DNA from: Symbiodinium natans
Taxonomy: Eukaryota > Sar > Dinophyceae > Suessiales > Symbiodiniaceae
DNA length: 32,500 nucleotides
Direction: 5' to 3'
NCBI GenBank assembly: GCA_905221605.1
Contig: CAJNDS010002385.1
Location: 17,501 to 50,000, forward strand
Below, in pieces: positions 10,168 through 21,900 of the stretch. Numbering within the stretch: the first letter of the stretch is position 1; every line of letters starts with the position of its first letter. The notes under the pieces are model-generated. The model did not search any database and was not told the DNA's origin. It saw only the letters and a list, made by a program, of their open reading frames with translations. The position numbers and the translations under genes were made by a program.

Positions 10168-11356
10168 CTTGGTATTTCGGGGCTCAATCATCAGGGTTTA
10201 TTAGCTGCTGGGGCAGTGCGGTGCTGGGGGAGCCCTGAAGTTCTGGGGTCTTTGGGCGCAAGGGTTACGGGGTCGAACTTGGAGGGTCCACATGTGTAGC
10301 TGAACCCAGCCTGCAATGAACCTCCCAGTCCGGATGTTGGTGTTTCGGACAGACTGAAGATTTCAGATTCGTGGTGCAACGCCCTCTCGTGTGAACCCCT
10401 GATCCCGCTGGAGATTCTTTTCTAGCCCGCGGTAGCCCCCAGTGCCCAGCCTTTCGGCGGGCCGCGGCGTTGCAGACATCGAGCCCCAAGCGGGTGAACC
10501 GGGGCTCCGGGCCGCCCAAACCCAGCAAGAATAGATCCGAACCCGAGTCAGAGAAGGAAACCCCTAAACCGCTGAGTCCTTACTAGTGGGGGCTTAGTAG
10601 GGCCCCGTGGAGCTCCGGCCTGGGCCCGGGGGACTCAGAGTGCCTGCAACCCCCTGGCAAAATGAGAGGAACCGAGGGTTCTCTCCGGCTCCATTTGGAG
10701 GAGGGAAGGCAACAAGTCGGGGGGCCTACTGGAGTTGGAAGGCGTGTATTTCTTGTTTGTATGAAGCGTACATAGACATGAGGAGGAGAGCAAACAATAG
10801 GTCTCTTTTCCGCTTCTGTGTTGCCAGTAGCCCTGATTTGATACCATGACCCGTTTGTCAGCAAGGTGAAGACCCAGCTTGTTCATTTGGGTGTAGACGG
10901 CTCAAAATCCCCAAATCCCTAAAACACCCGAGACCCGAACCTACACGTTAGGCTGTGTGTTGGCCCAGGGGGTTGGTCCAGGATTCCGGATTTGGGGTCG
11001 TAAAGTTCCCGGAAGGGGTGAGTTTGCCCGACTTCCTTCCGATCATGGCGTGAAACGTGCCACGGCGCGGTTTCACAGAGCGTCAAGGAACTGCAGGTCT
11101 CCCACACATCCGAGGTCAGGTCCGGGCTGTACATTATAGTGCCGAACACTCTGCGGACCACAGCAGCAAAGCAGGGATCTCGCGACCCAATGCTGCGAAA
11201 GATTGCCCCTGCACTACACGGGTTGCAGGGGCTCCAAAGTTGAAAACAGCTCCGGACACAGAGACTTCGAAGTGTGATCGAAGCCGGAGGGGCCGGGTAT
11301 TAACCTGCTGCACGTGGCCCTTCGGGCGTGGCAGCCGTGAAGTGCAGAGAATGAAG
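10168..11356. other. Region downstream of the channel stop; no confident gene
   Basis: Unique sequence beyond the channel stop codon. A plus-strand frame at 10607-10849 and a minus frame at 10919-11161 look partly protein-like but have no convincing splice context. Confidence 0.4.
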
Positions 11357-11432
11357 CTATGAGACTTGCCGAACCAGCTGTGTGGTCTTGATGTGGCTGT
11401 ACGATGAGTTGTTGAAGACTTTCTGCACGCTC
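11357..11432 (-). CDS. Channel gene exon 24: C-terminus and stop codon
   Basis: 76 nt reading SVQKVFNNSSYSHIKTTQLV then RQVS and TAG. Acceptor ACCAAG|GAGC. The two-base phase left by exon 23 is closed here by G. A competing terminal exon at 11935-12039 exists but fits exon 22 less naturally. Confidence 0.78.
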
Positions 11433-14400
11433 CTTGGTTGCCCAACAAATCAAATCAAGGGCGTGTCATCCTCGGGGTTACACGACACGGGAACGAAAGG
11501 TTCCCCCTTAAACACATCGAAATCGGCCGAGAGGCTGCAAACCTACAGATTCCGTGTTCGGCTGCAAGAGCTTCAAGACCTCCTCAAAGAGCACCTCGGG
11601 CCGAAGGCCCCACTCATGGGCAACTCCGAGCCCCTGAAGCCTACCGTAAACCCTCCCCACGGCATCTCTGGGTTTTCTAAGGATTTTCGTGAGGCCTGGG
11701 AAGCGTTAAGGGCTGGCTTTTGCCGGCATGTGATCCTGGTTTCTTGCTGCTCTTGTTGATGGTGGTGTCGGTTGCTGTTGCTGCTGCCATTCTTGGGCGG
11801 CGGCTTTGGTGGCGGCTGCCAGGCTCATGTGAGTTCGAGGCTCAAGCTGTCATTGCTGAAGCCTGTTTCAAGAATGACGAAACTGAGGATCGAGGTTTCT
11901 GCGCTTTCTGGCTTTCGGTGTCGAAGATGACCCATCAAACCAGCAACCTGTCTTCTACCACACCCACACGGTGTGGGAGTTCTCCGTGTGGCGGAAAGAT
12001 GCGGAAAGCATGATTCTGCAATTCTTTCGACACTGCTACCTGCGGCTGCAGCTGCTATATTCGTCCTTTGCCACCTTATCACCCAAAACGCTCGAACCAA
12101 TCTGCAGTAGAACTAGCATAGTCACAGACCCTCAAAGCCCAAACCATTGAACCTCGCCCCCCCCCCCCGCAAACCAAAACAAGCTCGAAAGCTAAACCCT
12201 AACACCTAAACCTTAAAGCCTAAACCTTAAAGCCTAAACCCTAAACCCTAAACCCTAAACCCTAAACTCCTCACCCCCAAGCCTTACGGGGGTGCCAGGG
12301 CCCTAGCAGCAATCCTTGCAGGCCAGACGCCTCGACCTTGGTCTCCACGCGCCAGATGTCAAGGGCCTTTGCCTTGGTTAGGGTTTAGGGTTTAGGGTTT
12401 AGGGTTTCGGGTTTAGGGGTTAGGGTTTAGGGTTTAGGGTTTAGGGCTACACCCTCAACTGCTTCGGGTTCAGGGCTCAATGGGGTGGACGGACTCTTTA
12501 GACGTGGTGTTGATCAGCTTGTCAAAAGAAGTTGCAGCCGGTGTTTGGGAGGGATTGCCCCGGCAACAAATATCCCAATCGTTTAGGGTTTAGGGTTTCG
12601 GGTCTAGGGTTGCAAACCCTAAACCCTAAACCCTAAACCCTAAACCCCAAACCCCAAACCCCAAACCCCAGGGTTGGGTGGCAGTAGGCAAGTCGCGCTT
12701 CCCCGGAGCCGGGCCGCCCCATCAATGAACTCCTTGGACAACATTGCAACTTACGATCGGGTTTAGGGTTTAGGGCTTAGGGTTTAGGGATTAGGGTTTG
12801 GGGTTTGGGGTTTAGGGCCCGCTTAGGGTTTAGGGTTTAGGGACTATGGCTTGGAGGGTTCTCGGGGTTTAGGGTTTTGCGCTTAGGGTGGAAGACATGT
12901 AGACATTTAGAAAAGCATTGTTGAGACATCTGGCTATTTGGACTTATGTGTAGTATTTCTCAAATTTACGGACAGATGCAAAGAAAATCAGACAAGGCAA
13001 GACAAGACCAGGACCAGCACCAGGAACCAGGACCAGGACCAAGACAGTATCCATATCCACAACCATCACCATCAAATAGGAGTGCGATTGCAATGTTTAC
13101 GCAGAGCTTCTGTTAGGCTTTCGGGCTTGTGGAGTCAGGCTGCTACAGTTTTTGGATGTTTTTGGGGGGTCTGGCTGAACTTTGGCACCGGGAATCCATA
13201 AGTGTGATCTCGCCATCACCATTGTCCAGAAACCTGGCCGATGAACGTTGGGGTTGCGGTGACATGGGGGGTTTGCTGGGATGAGCCTTCCTGAATCATG
13301 GGGTTTAGGGTAGGGTTCACCCCCCCGAACACCACAAACTCATGTGAGGGGCTCTGGTCTTCGGACTTCGGAGTTCTGGGGTGGGGGAGGCCACTTCCAA
13401 GGACAGGGGGCTCAAAGAGGCTCAGCAAGTCGTGGTACTCCAGCTCGAGCTGCCCCATCCAGAATTTCAGCTTGGGAGATTGGACAAGCTTCGAGAACTC
13501 CTCAGATCTCAGGCATAGGGTTTAGGGTTTAGGGATCAGGGATTTGGGGTTTAGGGTTAGTGTTTAGGGAGGATATGTGTTCGTGGAGCTCTCCACGCGT
13601 CTTTGGGTGCATCCAGGGTTCCGAGAGGTTAATGGCACCATCCCCCGACGCGTCCATTGTCTGGAAGAGCTTCTTCACTTTCCTGGTGTAAGCTTGGATA
13701 TCCTGCGTCAGGAGATGCTCTTTAGTCAGGAAGGTGTCCTCCCTGAATCTGGGTCCCCCCATACCCCAGACCCCAGAACCCCAAGTTCTGAGTGTGAAAG
13801 CCCAACTATGGATATAGGGTTTAGGGTTTAGGGTTTAGGGTTTAGGGTTTAGGGTTCAGGGTTTGTGCAAAGTCACACTCCACCTTCTCCGTTTCCTTGC
13901 AACGTGCATGACTCCGAATTTTCCTATAGGACCGACTCGGATCGACGTGGGCCTGTGCAAGCAAAATGTAATAATAAATTATTCTTATGATTACAAAAAC
14001 AATAATAATAATAATGAATTAAATAAACAAAATAAGAATAATAATAATATTTCTGTATTAATAGTAACAAGAATAATAACAACAAAAAAAGAAGAATAAG
14101 AGCAGTATTAAAATAGTCATAGTAAGATGAAGAATGACCTCCACCCTCGGGTTTATGGGCCTAGAGTTCAGGCTGGCCGCGGCCCGCTTGTGGAGTTTCC
14201 TTGTTGGGCCGAGCTCCGGCCCGCTTCTCGGATCATGGGAGTTTCATATGCGAGCCCGATCTGTGGCTCCGCCACGAGCTGTCACAACCTATTCCAGGGA
14301 ACTTTCTGTGGCATCTTGTGGCTGTGAAATGCTGCAAAGGGGCCTGGAACCTTTCTGCGACAGACCTTCTAGCACTGCGAGCGTCAAACGACCAGCGAGC

Positions 14401-15947
14401 ATGCGCATCTCAGGTTTGCACCTCATCTCATGTCGCAGCCTATTCAGGGGAACGTTCTGCCGCACCGTGTGTCTCTCACAGCCTATTCCCAGCGATCTTT
14501 CCACGACAGCTCCTTCTCCTTCTGCTTGAAGGCGATCTCCTCATCGGAGGCTGCCGTTCTCATGGTTTGCCTGCGCAAAATCGACTGCTGGTTTGGCTGC
14601 GGTTGGGCTGGTAGAGGGTTCGAGGCACTTGCCGCCTTCAGCTTGGGGGCTTTTGAACATTTTCTTGGAAGGGCCTTTGGGGTGTGCAGGGATTTTGGGG
14701 TAGCTACGTACCTCCTTCAGGGTTCAGAGACAAGCCTACAGGCTGAGGGTTGAGGCTTTGGGGGTTCCTATTTAAGACTGGGGCCTTGGATGTGTGTAGG
14801 CTTAAGGTTCAGGCTTGGGCTCAGGTTCAGGGTCTGAGCTTTCGATGACCTGAAGACCCCAAACTTCCCCAAACCATGATCCCCAACGCTCCACCCAAAG
14901 ACACCCAAAGCTCTGGAAGTTTGGGGCTTAGGACGGTTTCGGGCTTGGGGTTTGGGAGGCTTTGGGCTTGGGGTTTCGGCATCTAAGGGTTTAGGGCTTT
15001 GGGTTTGGGATCGCAAGTCCCTTCAACTCCGAGTCACGCTCAGGAGCCTGGGCCTAAAGCCACCCGGCACAAGCCAAGGTTCCCGAACCACCCAAAACCT
15101 CCAGCAAAGCGGCTGCACAAAGACGGCGTTGATGATGTTCAATACCGCAAAGCCTCTGCTCAGGGATCTGGGGTAGGGGTGTTCGGGTGTGTCGGGGGCT
15201 CTCGAGCACGCGTGAAGACCAGACAACTCTCCATTCGGCCCAAGATGCGACTCTTCATGCTGACCCTGCAACCCTTAAGCTCTTGTGGCCTGGGGCTTTG
15301 AATGACAGCCAAGGCACCGAGAACGCATCGGTACAAGAGAAAGAACAGCGAAAAGCCCTCGCTCACCTCATGCGCCCGAAGGCTCAAGGCTTTCGTTGAG
15401 GCTCCTAACATGCCAAAATGCTCAAGAATATTCAAGAATCACGTTTCGTGGACTGGCAGGGCTTCTGGGTTCGGGGATGGGGCTTAGGCTCCCCGAACGA
15501 CGTTGGGGCTTCAAATCTGTACACCCTGGTCTCTGACTTGACACGGAAGCCTTGCTCACAAGTAGTTGTCGCGACTTTGCAAGGTGAAACCTCAAAACCT
15601 TGGGGTCTGACGTGCACTTGGAGTTCACAGGCGGAGAGGTTCGGGAAATGAATCCTTGTTTGGGAGACTTGACACAGGACTTGACATCTTCGCTAAATTG
15701 GCGACTCACTCCAAGGGTCGGGGCTGTGACGAAGACGCACAAACGCCCTGAAACATGAACCTTACCTGCCCAGGTCAACGCTAGCATTTCAGGCGCATGA
15801 TGTGACTCTTAGTATGCCAACATCCTGGTATTCTGAGCCGTTGGGCTCCATTATGCCGTCAACACGGTTGGGCCCACCTAGTAGCGCTGACCATGCGGAG
15901 CACAATAAACACTGCAGCTTTGATGAACTACATCGTTCAGGGAGGTT

Positions 15948-15984
<37 letters not shown>

Positions 15985-18900
15985 AAAAAACCTACGAGTA
16001 AGACCTTCCTTCTAAATCATGCACAGCTGCACTTTCCATCAACACCCTGCAGGCTGGCCCCCAGTTCGCGAAGAGCACCTGATCACGACATCATCATAGA
16101 GACGATGTTGAGTTGCAGCATCGTCAATGTGCGGAGGCTTCAGTACGTGCTGATTGCAAAGTACACATCTTCTGGCCGTTCACGCTGTAGCTGTGACGAT
16201 TGGAAGGATGTTCCTGCGCGCAGACAACCACGTGGCTTCGCAAGATATCATCCAAGACACTTCAAACATCGTGAGGAAAGTCCTGCCGGGCATGAGGCAT
16301 GTAAAGCTTGCCCAACTTTAGGGTTTGGGCCTGGGGCCTTAATGTGGCTTCTGAGCGACTGCCACATGTTGTGCTATTCGAAGTGACAGACGTGAGTCCA
16401 CAAGTTTGGTCACGTTTCTGTTGCGCAACATCCCCGTCACATGAAGGTACTGAAAGACTCTTGACCTCCACCGGGCCAATATCGCTCACAGCTCTGGGTA
16501 GCTGAAGTGGGACAACCCGAATTTAAACCCTAAACCCTAAACCCGAGGTGCTGAGAATCGCTAAAACAGGGTTTTGCTGAGTTGGACCGATGCGAACCAA
16601 GGGCCTGGTCTAGGTCCCTCGCCGCGCAGAAGGCGGGGGTCTTTAAGGCTTAGGGCTTAGGGCTTGGGGCTTGGGGCTTAGGGCTTAGGGTTTAGGGTTT
16701 AGGGTTTAGAGTTTAGAGTTTAGAGTTTAGGGTTTGGGGCTTAGGGTTTAGGGTTTAGGGTTTAGGGTTTGGGGCTTAGGGTTTTGGACCAGGGGTTCAC
16801 GACGGGGATTGAGCTGCTTATGGTGCTGGTACTGAAGGCCGGCGCGCCGGGCTGCCCCAACAGCTAAGCTCCAGGTGCAAAGGTAGATTGAAGCCCACTG
16901 ACAGAATGGAGCGCAGGAGGAATCTAGGGTTAAGTCTGTAGTAGTGTTGGAGATACTACGTTCAGCAAGCGGAGACAAGTGCAGAATCATGGCCAGAATG
17001 CTCACACAGCAGGTTAGCTTTCAAGCACATGCCCATCCCCCTCTGACCAATCACATGTGCCTGGTCTCCTGAAAATAAGAATGCCCACTTTCTTGGGGGG
17101 TATGGGCCCAGATAAGCAAGGCTCCTCTATGTCAGAACAAAGCAGACCCTGTTGCTCTTAGGAGAGACTTCAAGTTGCTAGGTGGCCATGGTATGGGTTT
17201 GCCGACTTGAGCCCCTAAACCCTAACCCAAAACCCTAAACCCTAACCCTAGGCCCTAAACCCTAAACCCCAGGCCCTAAACCCTAAACCCCCAACCCTAA
17301 ACCCTGAACCCTGAACCCTACACTCAGCATCCTGGTAAACGTACCATAGAGGAGAAAGACTTCCTCCCTCACGCTCACGTTGATGGACCTTCGTGAGGCT
17401 GATGGGGGGGAGGGGGGGTTGGGTTTCAGGGACTAGGGCTTCAGGGGCTTTCGGATTTTGGGCTTAAGGGTTGTATAGGGCTTTATAGGGCTTCAGGTCG
17501 GGGGCTGTCGGCTTCCACATAAACCGTAAAAGCTCTAGTAAGCGTTGAACGCCAAGGTATGAAGTCCATCTGACTTTAGAAAGGCCCCCTACCAACCATA
17601 ATGCTTAACCCCTCAACTATCTGAACCCTCAAAAATCGCCCAAACTAAACGCTGAATGCCAACCCGACACATTCCGAGACATTGAACAGCTAAACACCCC
17701 CCTCCCACCCCCCTGCCTCTCTCCCACGGTGATTCTTCCCCCCACCAAGCAGAACCCACACTCACACACCCCAACGGGTCGCAACAGGCGTTTGAATGGC
17801 CATGTAAGAAGCCAACGATGCCCTACGGCTGCGACAAGCCCTTAACCCTAAACTCGCAAACCCTCTTGACCCCAAACCCCCAAACCCTAGACCCCAAATT
17901 CTCAACCCAGCGCAGTGGAGGTGGCTCATCAGCGATGAAGTCCAGGCAAAGGGTGCTTATGACCAGGCCCGCCACACACTGCACGAAGGTCAGCCTTGAT
18001 TTTAGGTGTCGGCGGCTGCATGAGATGACATCAAGGGTTGGGGGGGTGGGGGGTGGGGGGGAGTCTGCAGCCTGGGGGGGAGTTTAGGGAGTTTAGGGGG
18101 TTTCGGGCCTTCAGGATGTTTCAAGACTTGCAGCTGGTGTACAACACTCTGATAGACTTGGGGCCTTGTGCCAACAAGCAGGGAACAAGCAGTTTGTTGG
18201 AACTGCGTACATCCTGTCCGAAAGCGAAGAGGAAAGAAGTCTTGTGCGATTGCTTTCAGATGAGTCGGCGTGCAGTAAACTCGCGGCGAAGCTTATTACT
18301 CTGGTTTAAATACTGAAACACGGTGGGGAGGCGCAGAAGGAGTTTCTGGGCTCGACGGCATGGCCATAGAGTTTGAACTGAAACGAATATAGGGGCCTGA
18401 ATAATTGGAATAGGGTCTTGGGAGACATACTATAGAATAGTAAAAAGGGACCATAAGGGAATATTATTAGCAAGTATTCCGACTCCTATAGTACATGACC
18501 CAAGGAGGCCAGCTTTCAAGTGCTTCAGAAGCGTCGGGAAAGTGGCCAGAAGTCGTTTTTAAGGTTTAGGGTTTAGGGTTTAGGGTTTAGGCTTAAGGGC
18601 TGAGGGCCATGTGCCAGTCATACGGTAGCCGACGACTGAGAGACAGCTTTGGGTTCTGATGCTTTGTCCTCATGAACATTCAAGCCAACTCACAGACCTT
18701 GAATGAAACCCATGGTGTGACTGGGGGAAGAATAGCAGCAACAAAAAAAGTGATGCCAGCGCCAGCTCAGAAGCAGTAGAAAGCTCCAAAAAAGCATGTT
18801 CGCGCTCGACGACAGGCACCTAGCCGACTCGAACTCTTGGGCAACTGTCGTTTCTTGTTGGGGATTGAGGTGTTTAGGGTTGTGGGTCCAAGACCCGGAC

Positions 18901-21900
18901 AAATGTTCTCCTGCTGTCCGAAGTGGTTCTTCGAATGCCCAGATTCCAACCTAGCCCCCCCAGGCGCGAACCCTCATACAGAGTTTAGGGGCTTTGGGGG
19001 TTGAAGGGTGACCCTGCTGGGAATTAGGGGCTTTGAGGGTTCAGGGTGACCCCTAATTACAAGGTAAAACCTACCCGAAGGCTACGCATAACCCTACAAA
19101 AGCCCGCATGATCACTGGAGAACTCTGAGCTAGGCACTTGACCAGCAACTGAAGAGATGCCAAAACCTTGCAGGCTTCAGGGCATAGGGCTGAGGGAGGG
19201 TCGAGGGCTTTAGATTCTTTTGGGGTTTTAGGGGTTGCAAGGGGGGGCTGGGGGGGCGAAACATGTGTTGGGGACACAGCGAGGCAGATGGACGGAATGC
19301 CGGATGGGGGGGATGGGCTCAGAATATTGGCTGGAGCGCTGCACTGGCCTAAGTAACGGCCCGAATCCTGAAAGCCATTGAAGCCTTTCAAGAGGCGTCA
19401 CCAGGGAGAGAGGAGTTGGGTGGTGGTTTTGGGACTTGGTGTTTTCCTCTTCCACGGCGCGCACATGGGCAGATGGAAGGTGTCTTTTGGCTACTTTTAC
19501 ATGTGAGGAAATTGGGCGCTTCGACGTGGAAACGTCTCAAGGCAGGCTGGGTCTCAGCGAACTTGCCGGGACTCCTGTAAACTTCAAAGATGTCAGTCGA
19601 CAGAAGCGGGCCCTCGGGCTCTCAGGGTGCTGGGTTTTAAGGTTTTTAGAGACATAGAACGAGTTCTACACGAATCGCTCCAGGCAGCGGAGGTCATATG
19701 CACCATCCGGAATGCCCGGGCCAGCTTGCCTTGGGTAGTCAAGGATGTTGGGGCTCAGGATCGAGGGTTTATGGGTTTAGGGCTTAAGTTCTGAGACTTC
19801 GAGGTCCGAGCAGGCCTCCAGAACCAGGCTTACATGAAGACCTTGCGAAAATCTTCCGGCGGAAGGCCAAACCAAACTTCAACTTTTCGAAGATGTACCC
19901 CCAATTAAGTGCATACCGGGGGTCCGATGCGCAGCAGCCTGAACAAGACGGGATTCACCGGCATCGTGGTTGCGTGGACAACCTGGCTTCCACGGTCTTG
20001 GGATCCTAAGGGTTTAGGACTCGGGTTTCCTGCTAAAACCTGGGTTCATGGCTTAGGGCTTAAGGTTCTGAGGGTTTGCCGGCTGCCCCGACAGGCAAGG
20101 AGCCTCCCGCCCGTCGAGCCTTTGCCTGCACACTAGGCACTTTAGGCTTGCGGCTTCCCGGGATGGGGCTAGGATTTTTTTGAGTCATATGTGCGTCTGG
20201 TCTTGTTGGTTGCCAGGTGACTTGGGAGATCTCTCCGCATTTTCGAATACCCAAACTTTGGAAGGACCAATACACGGCTAGGGTTGCTTCCATTCCTCTC
20301 AAGGAGCCGCGCCACAAGTGCTGATCCTAAACATTGAACTGCCTCCCTAAACCCCTTAACGATGCCCTGAAACTCTGTTTTCTTCATCCCCACAACCTTC
20401 CATGCCAAGAGGCTGAGAGCTCCACTAGGGATGTGATCACCACGCCTACGCACGGGGCTTCTCTTCATTCGCCCCCTGTTTCCCCCCAATGTTCCCCCCG
20501 AAACCCTCCCTCTGAGGTCGACCTGTGGAGAAAAAATCCGTTAGGGTTTAGGGTTTAGGGTTTAGGGTTTAGGGTTTAGGGTTTAGGGTTTGGGGTTTGG
20601 GGTTTAGGGTTTGGGGTTTGGGGTTTAGGGTTTGGGGTTTAGGGTTTAGGGTTTAGGGTTTAGGGTTTAGGGTTTAGGGTTTAGGGTTTCGGGTTTCGCC
20701 CCCATGGGACGCTTTCAGCGTTTTATGGCTCATGGCAAGCTCAGCAAACTCTGTAGGACGAACGTCCGGCACTCTACCGCGCCTAAGTCGACGTAGTTCA
20801 TCCACTGCTTCCAGAAAGCGCAGCGCAACAGCGATATCCGCAGCAAGACATCAACCAGGAAGATGACGGTGAAGGTTACGTCGCCTGGGCAGCTGGGAGG
20901 TGCTTGGGCAGTTTTCAAGTTGGATTCTATATGTACCCCAAGATAACTTACAGCAGCATCTAGAGATAGGATTCCAGTCAAAGGCCCGAGGACACCCTGG
21001 GCCCTCTACTCTAGAAATCTTGGCTTTGGAGGCTTCGGGGTTGGGGCGCTTTGGGCATTCGGGTCTTAGGATGATGTTAATGAAGGTGAGGTCGCCCACA
21101 GAAAACGCCGTCTTGAACGTCGTCAGAGTTTCTCCATCCAAGAACTCCCCCTCATAGATGCCATACCTTGAGCATGCAGACACACAGAGTGCATCAGACT
21201 GGTGCTACGACTCCCCCGCTACCCACCCCATGCCAAAACCCTTGTCCCACAAACTCCTAGAAGCTGCGAACCCCTGAAGCTGCGAATTGCTTGCGATTTG
21301 GGGTTTTCGACAGTGTTGCACCAGGCATTGCCCTCTGTTTGAAGCGTTAGAGTCAGAGGCTAGATGCGGCTCATTGAATGCTGATGCTCATACAGCCGTA
21401 CTCGACCAGTTGAGTGCTTTAGCTGTAACTTGGTTCGGGCTTCGCCGTGTCTCTCTTTGAAGCAGTGCTAAACCAGGCCTTGCATGTTCGAGCACACGCT
21501 CTGGACCTCTCCCCAGCCCCGATCTGTTCGACATCTTTTTTGGGCCGTGCAAGAAGACCGGCGCCTGCCGCACTTAAAACCGACTTAAGCCCACCCATGA
21601 ACCTTCCTCAAAACCCTGCTTTAAACCATGAACCTCCTGAAGGGCAACAAAGAGGCTCGTGCGCTGCGACTGTGCCAGTGAATTGCAAGTCCAAGGCCAT
21701 CCAAAAGACGTTGATGCCTCGGACGATGGTGAGGGTTGTGGGTACAATGCTTATACTCTTTAATATTTAGTTCAAGGCTCCAGGGTGCAGGATTAAGGGT
21801 GAAGCTTCAGGGCTACGGCCTACGGTTGGAGTGGGTGAAAAGTAGTAAAGGCCCTTTTCCCCCTGCGCTCAAGGCTCTCCGCCAAAACAAACACCCTCCA

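Noticed and set aside
9688-10191. Open frames with Gly-Leu-Glu or Asn-Pro-Leu repeats
   Set aside because: Direct translations of the 9-bp TTTAGAGGG array on either strand. The 9-bp period keeps frames open by arithmetic.
11935-12039. Alternative terminal exon for the channel (begins VAVSKELQNHAFR, ends in TGA)
   Set aside because: It has a good AG|G acceptor and fits exon 22 in phase, but exons 23 and 24 give a more continuous helix and their own matched phases. An alternative 3' end is not excluded.
15802-16386. 194-codon plus-strand frame
   Set aside because: It runs through a 30-base G homopolymer and lies opposite two well-supported channel exons (13 and 14).
20760-20777. GT donor for channel exon 5 just downstream of the chosen GC donor
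   Set aside because: It would join exon 5 directly to exon 7 in frame, but leaves S3 too short. The 32-nt exon 6 with matching GC donor restores a full S3.
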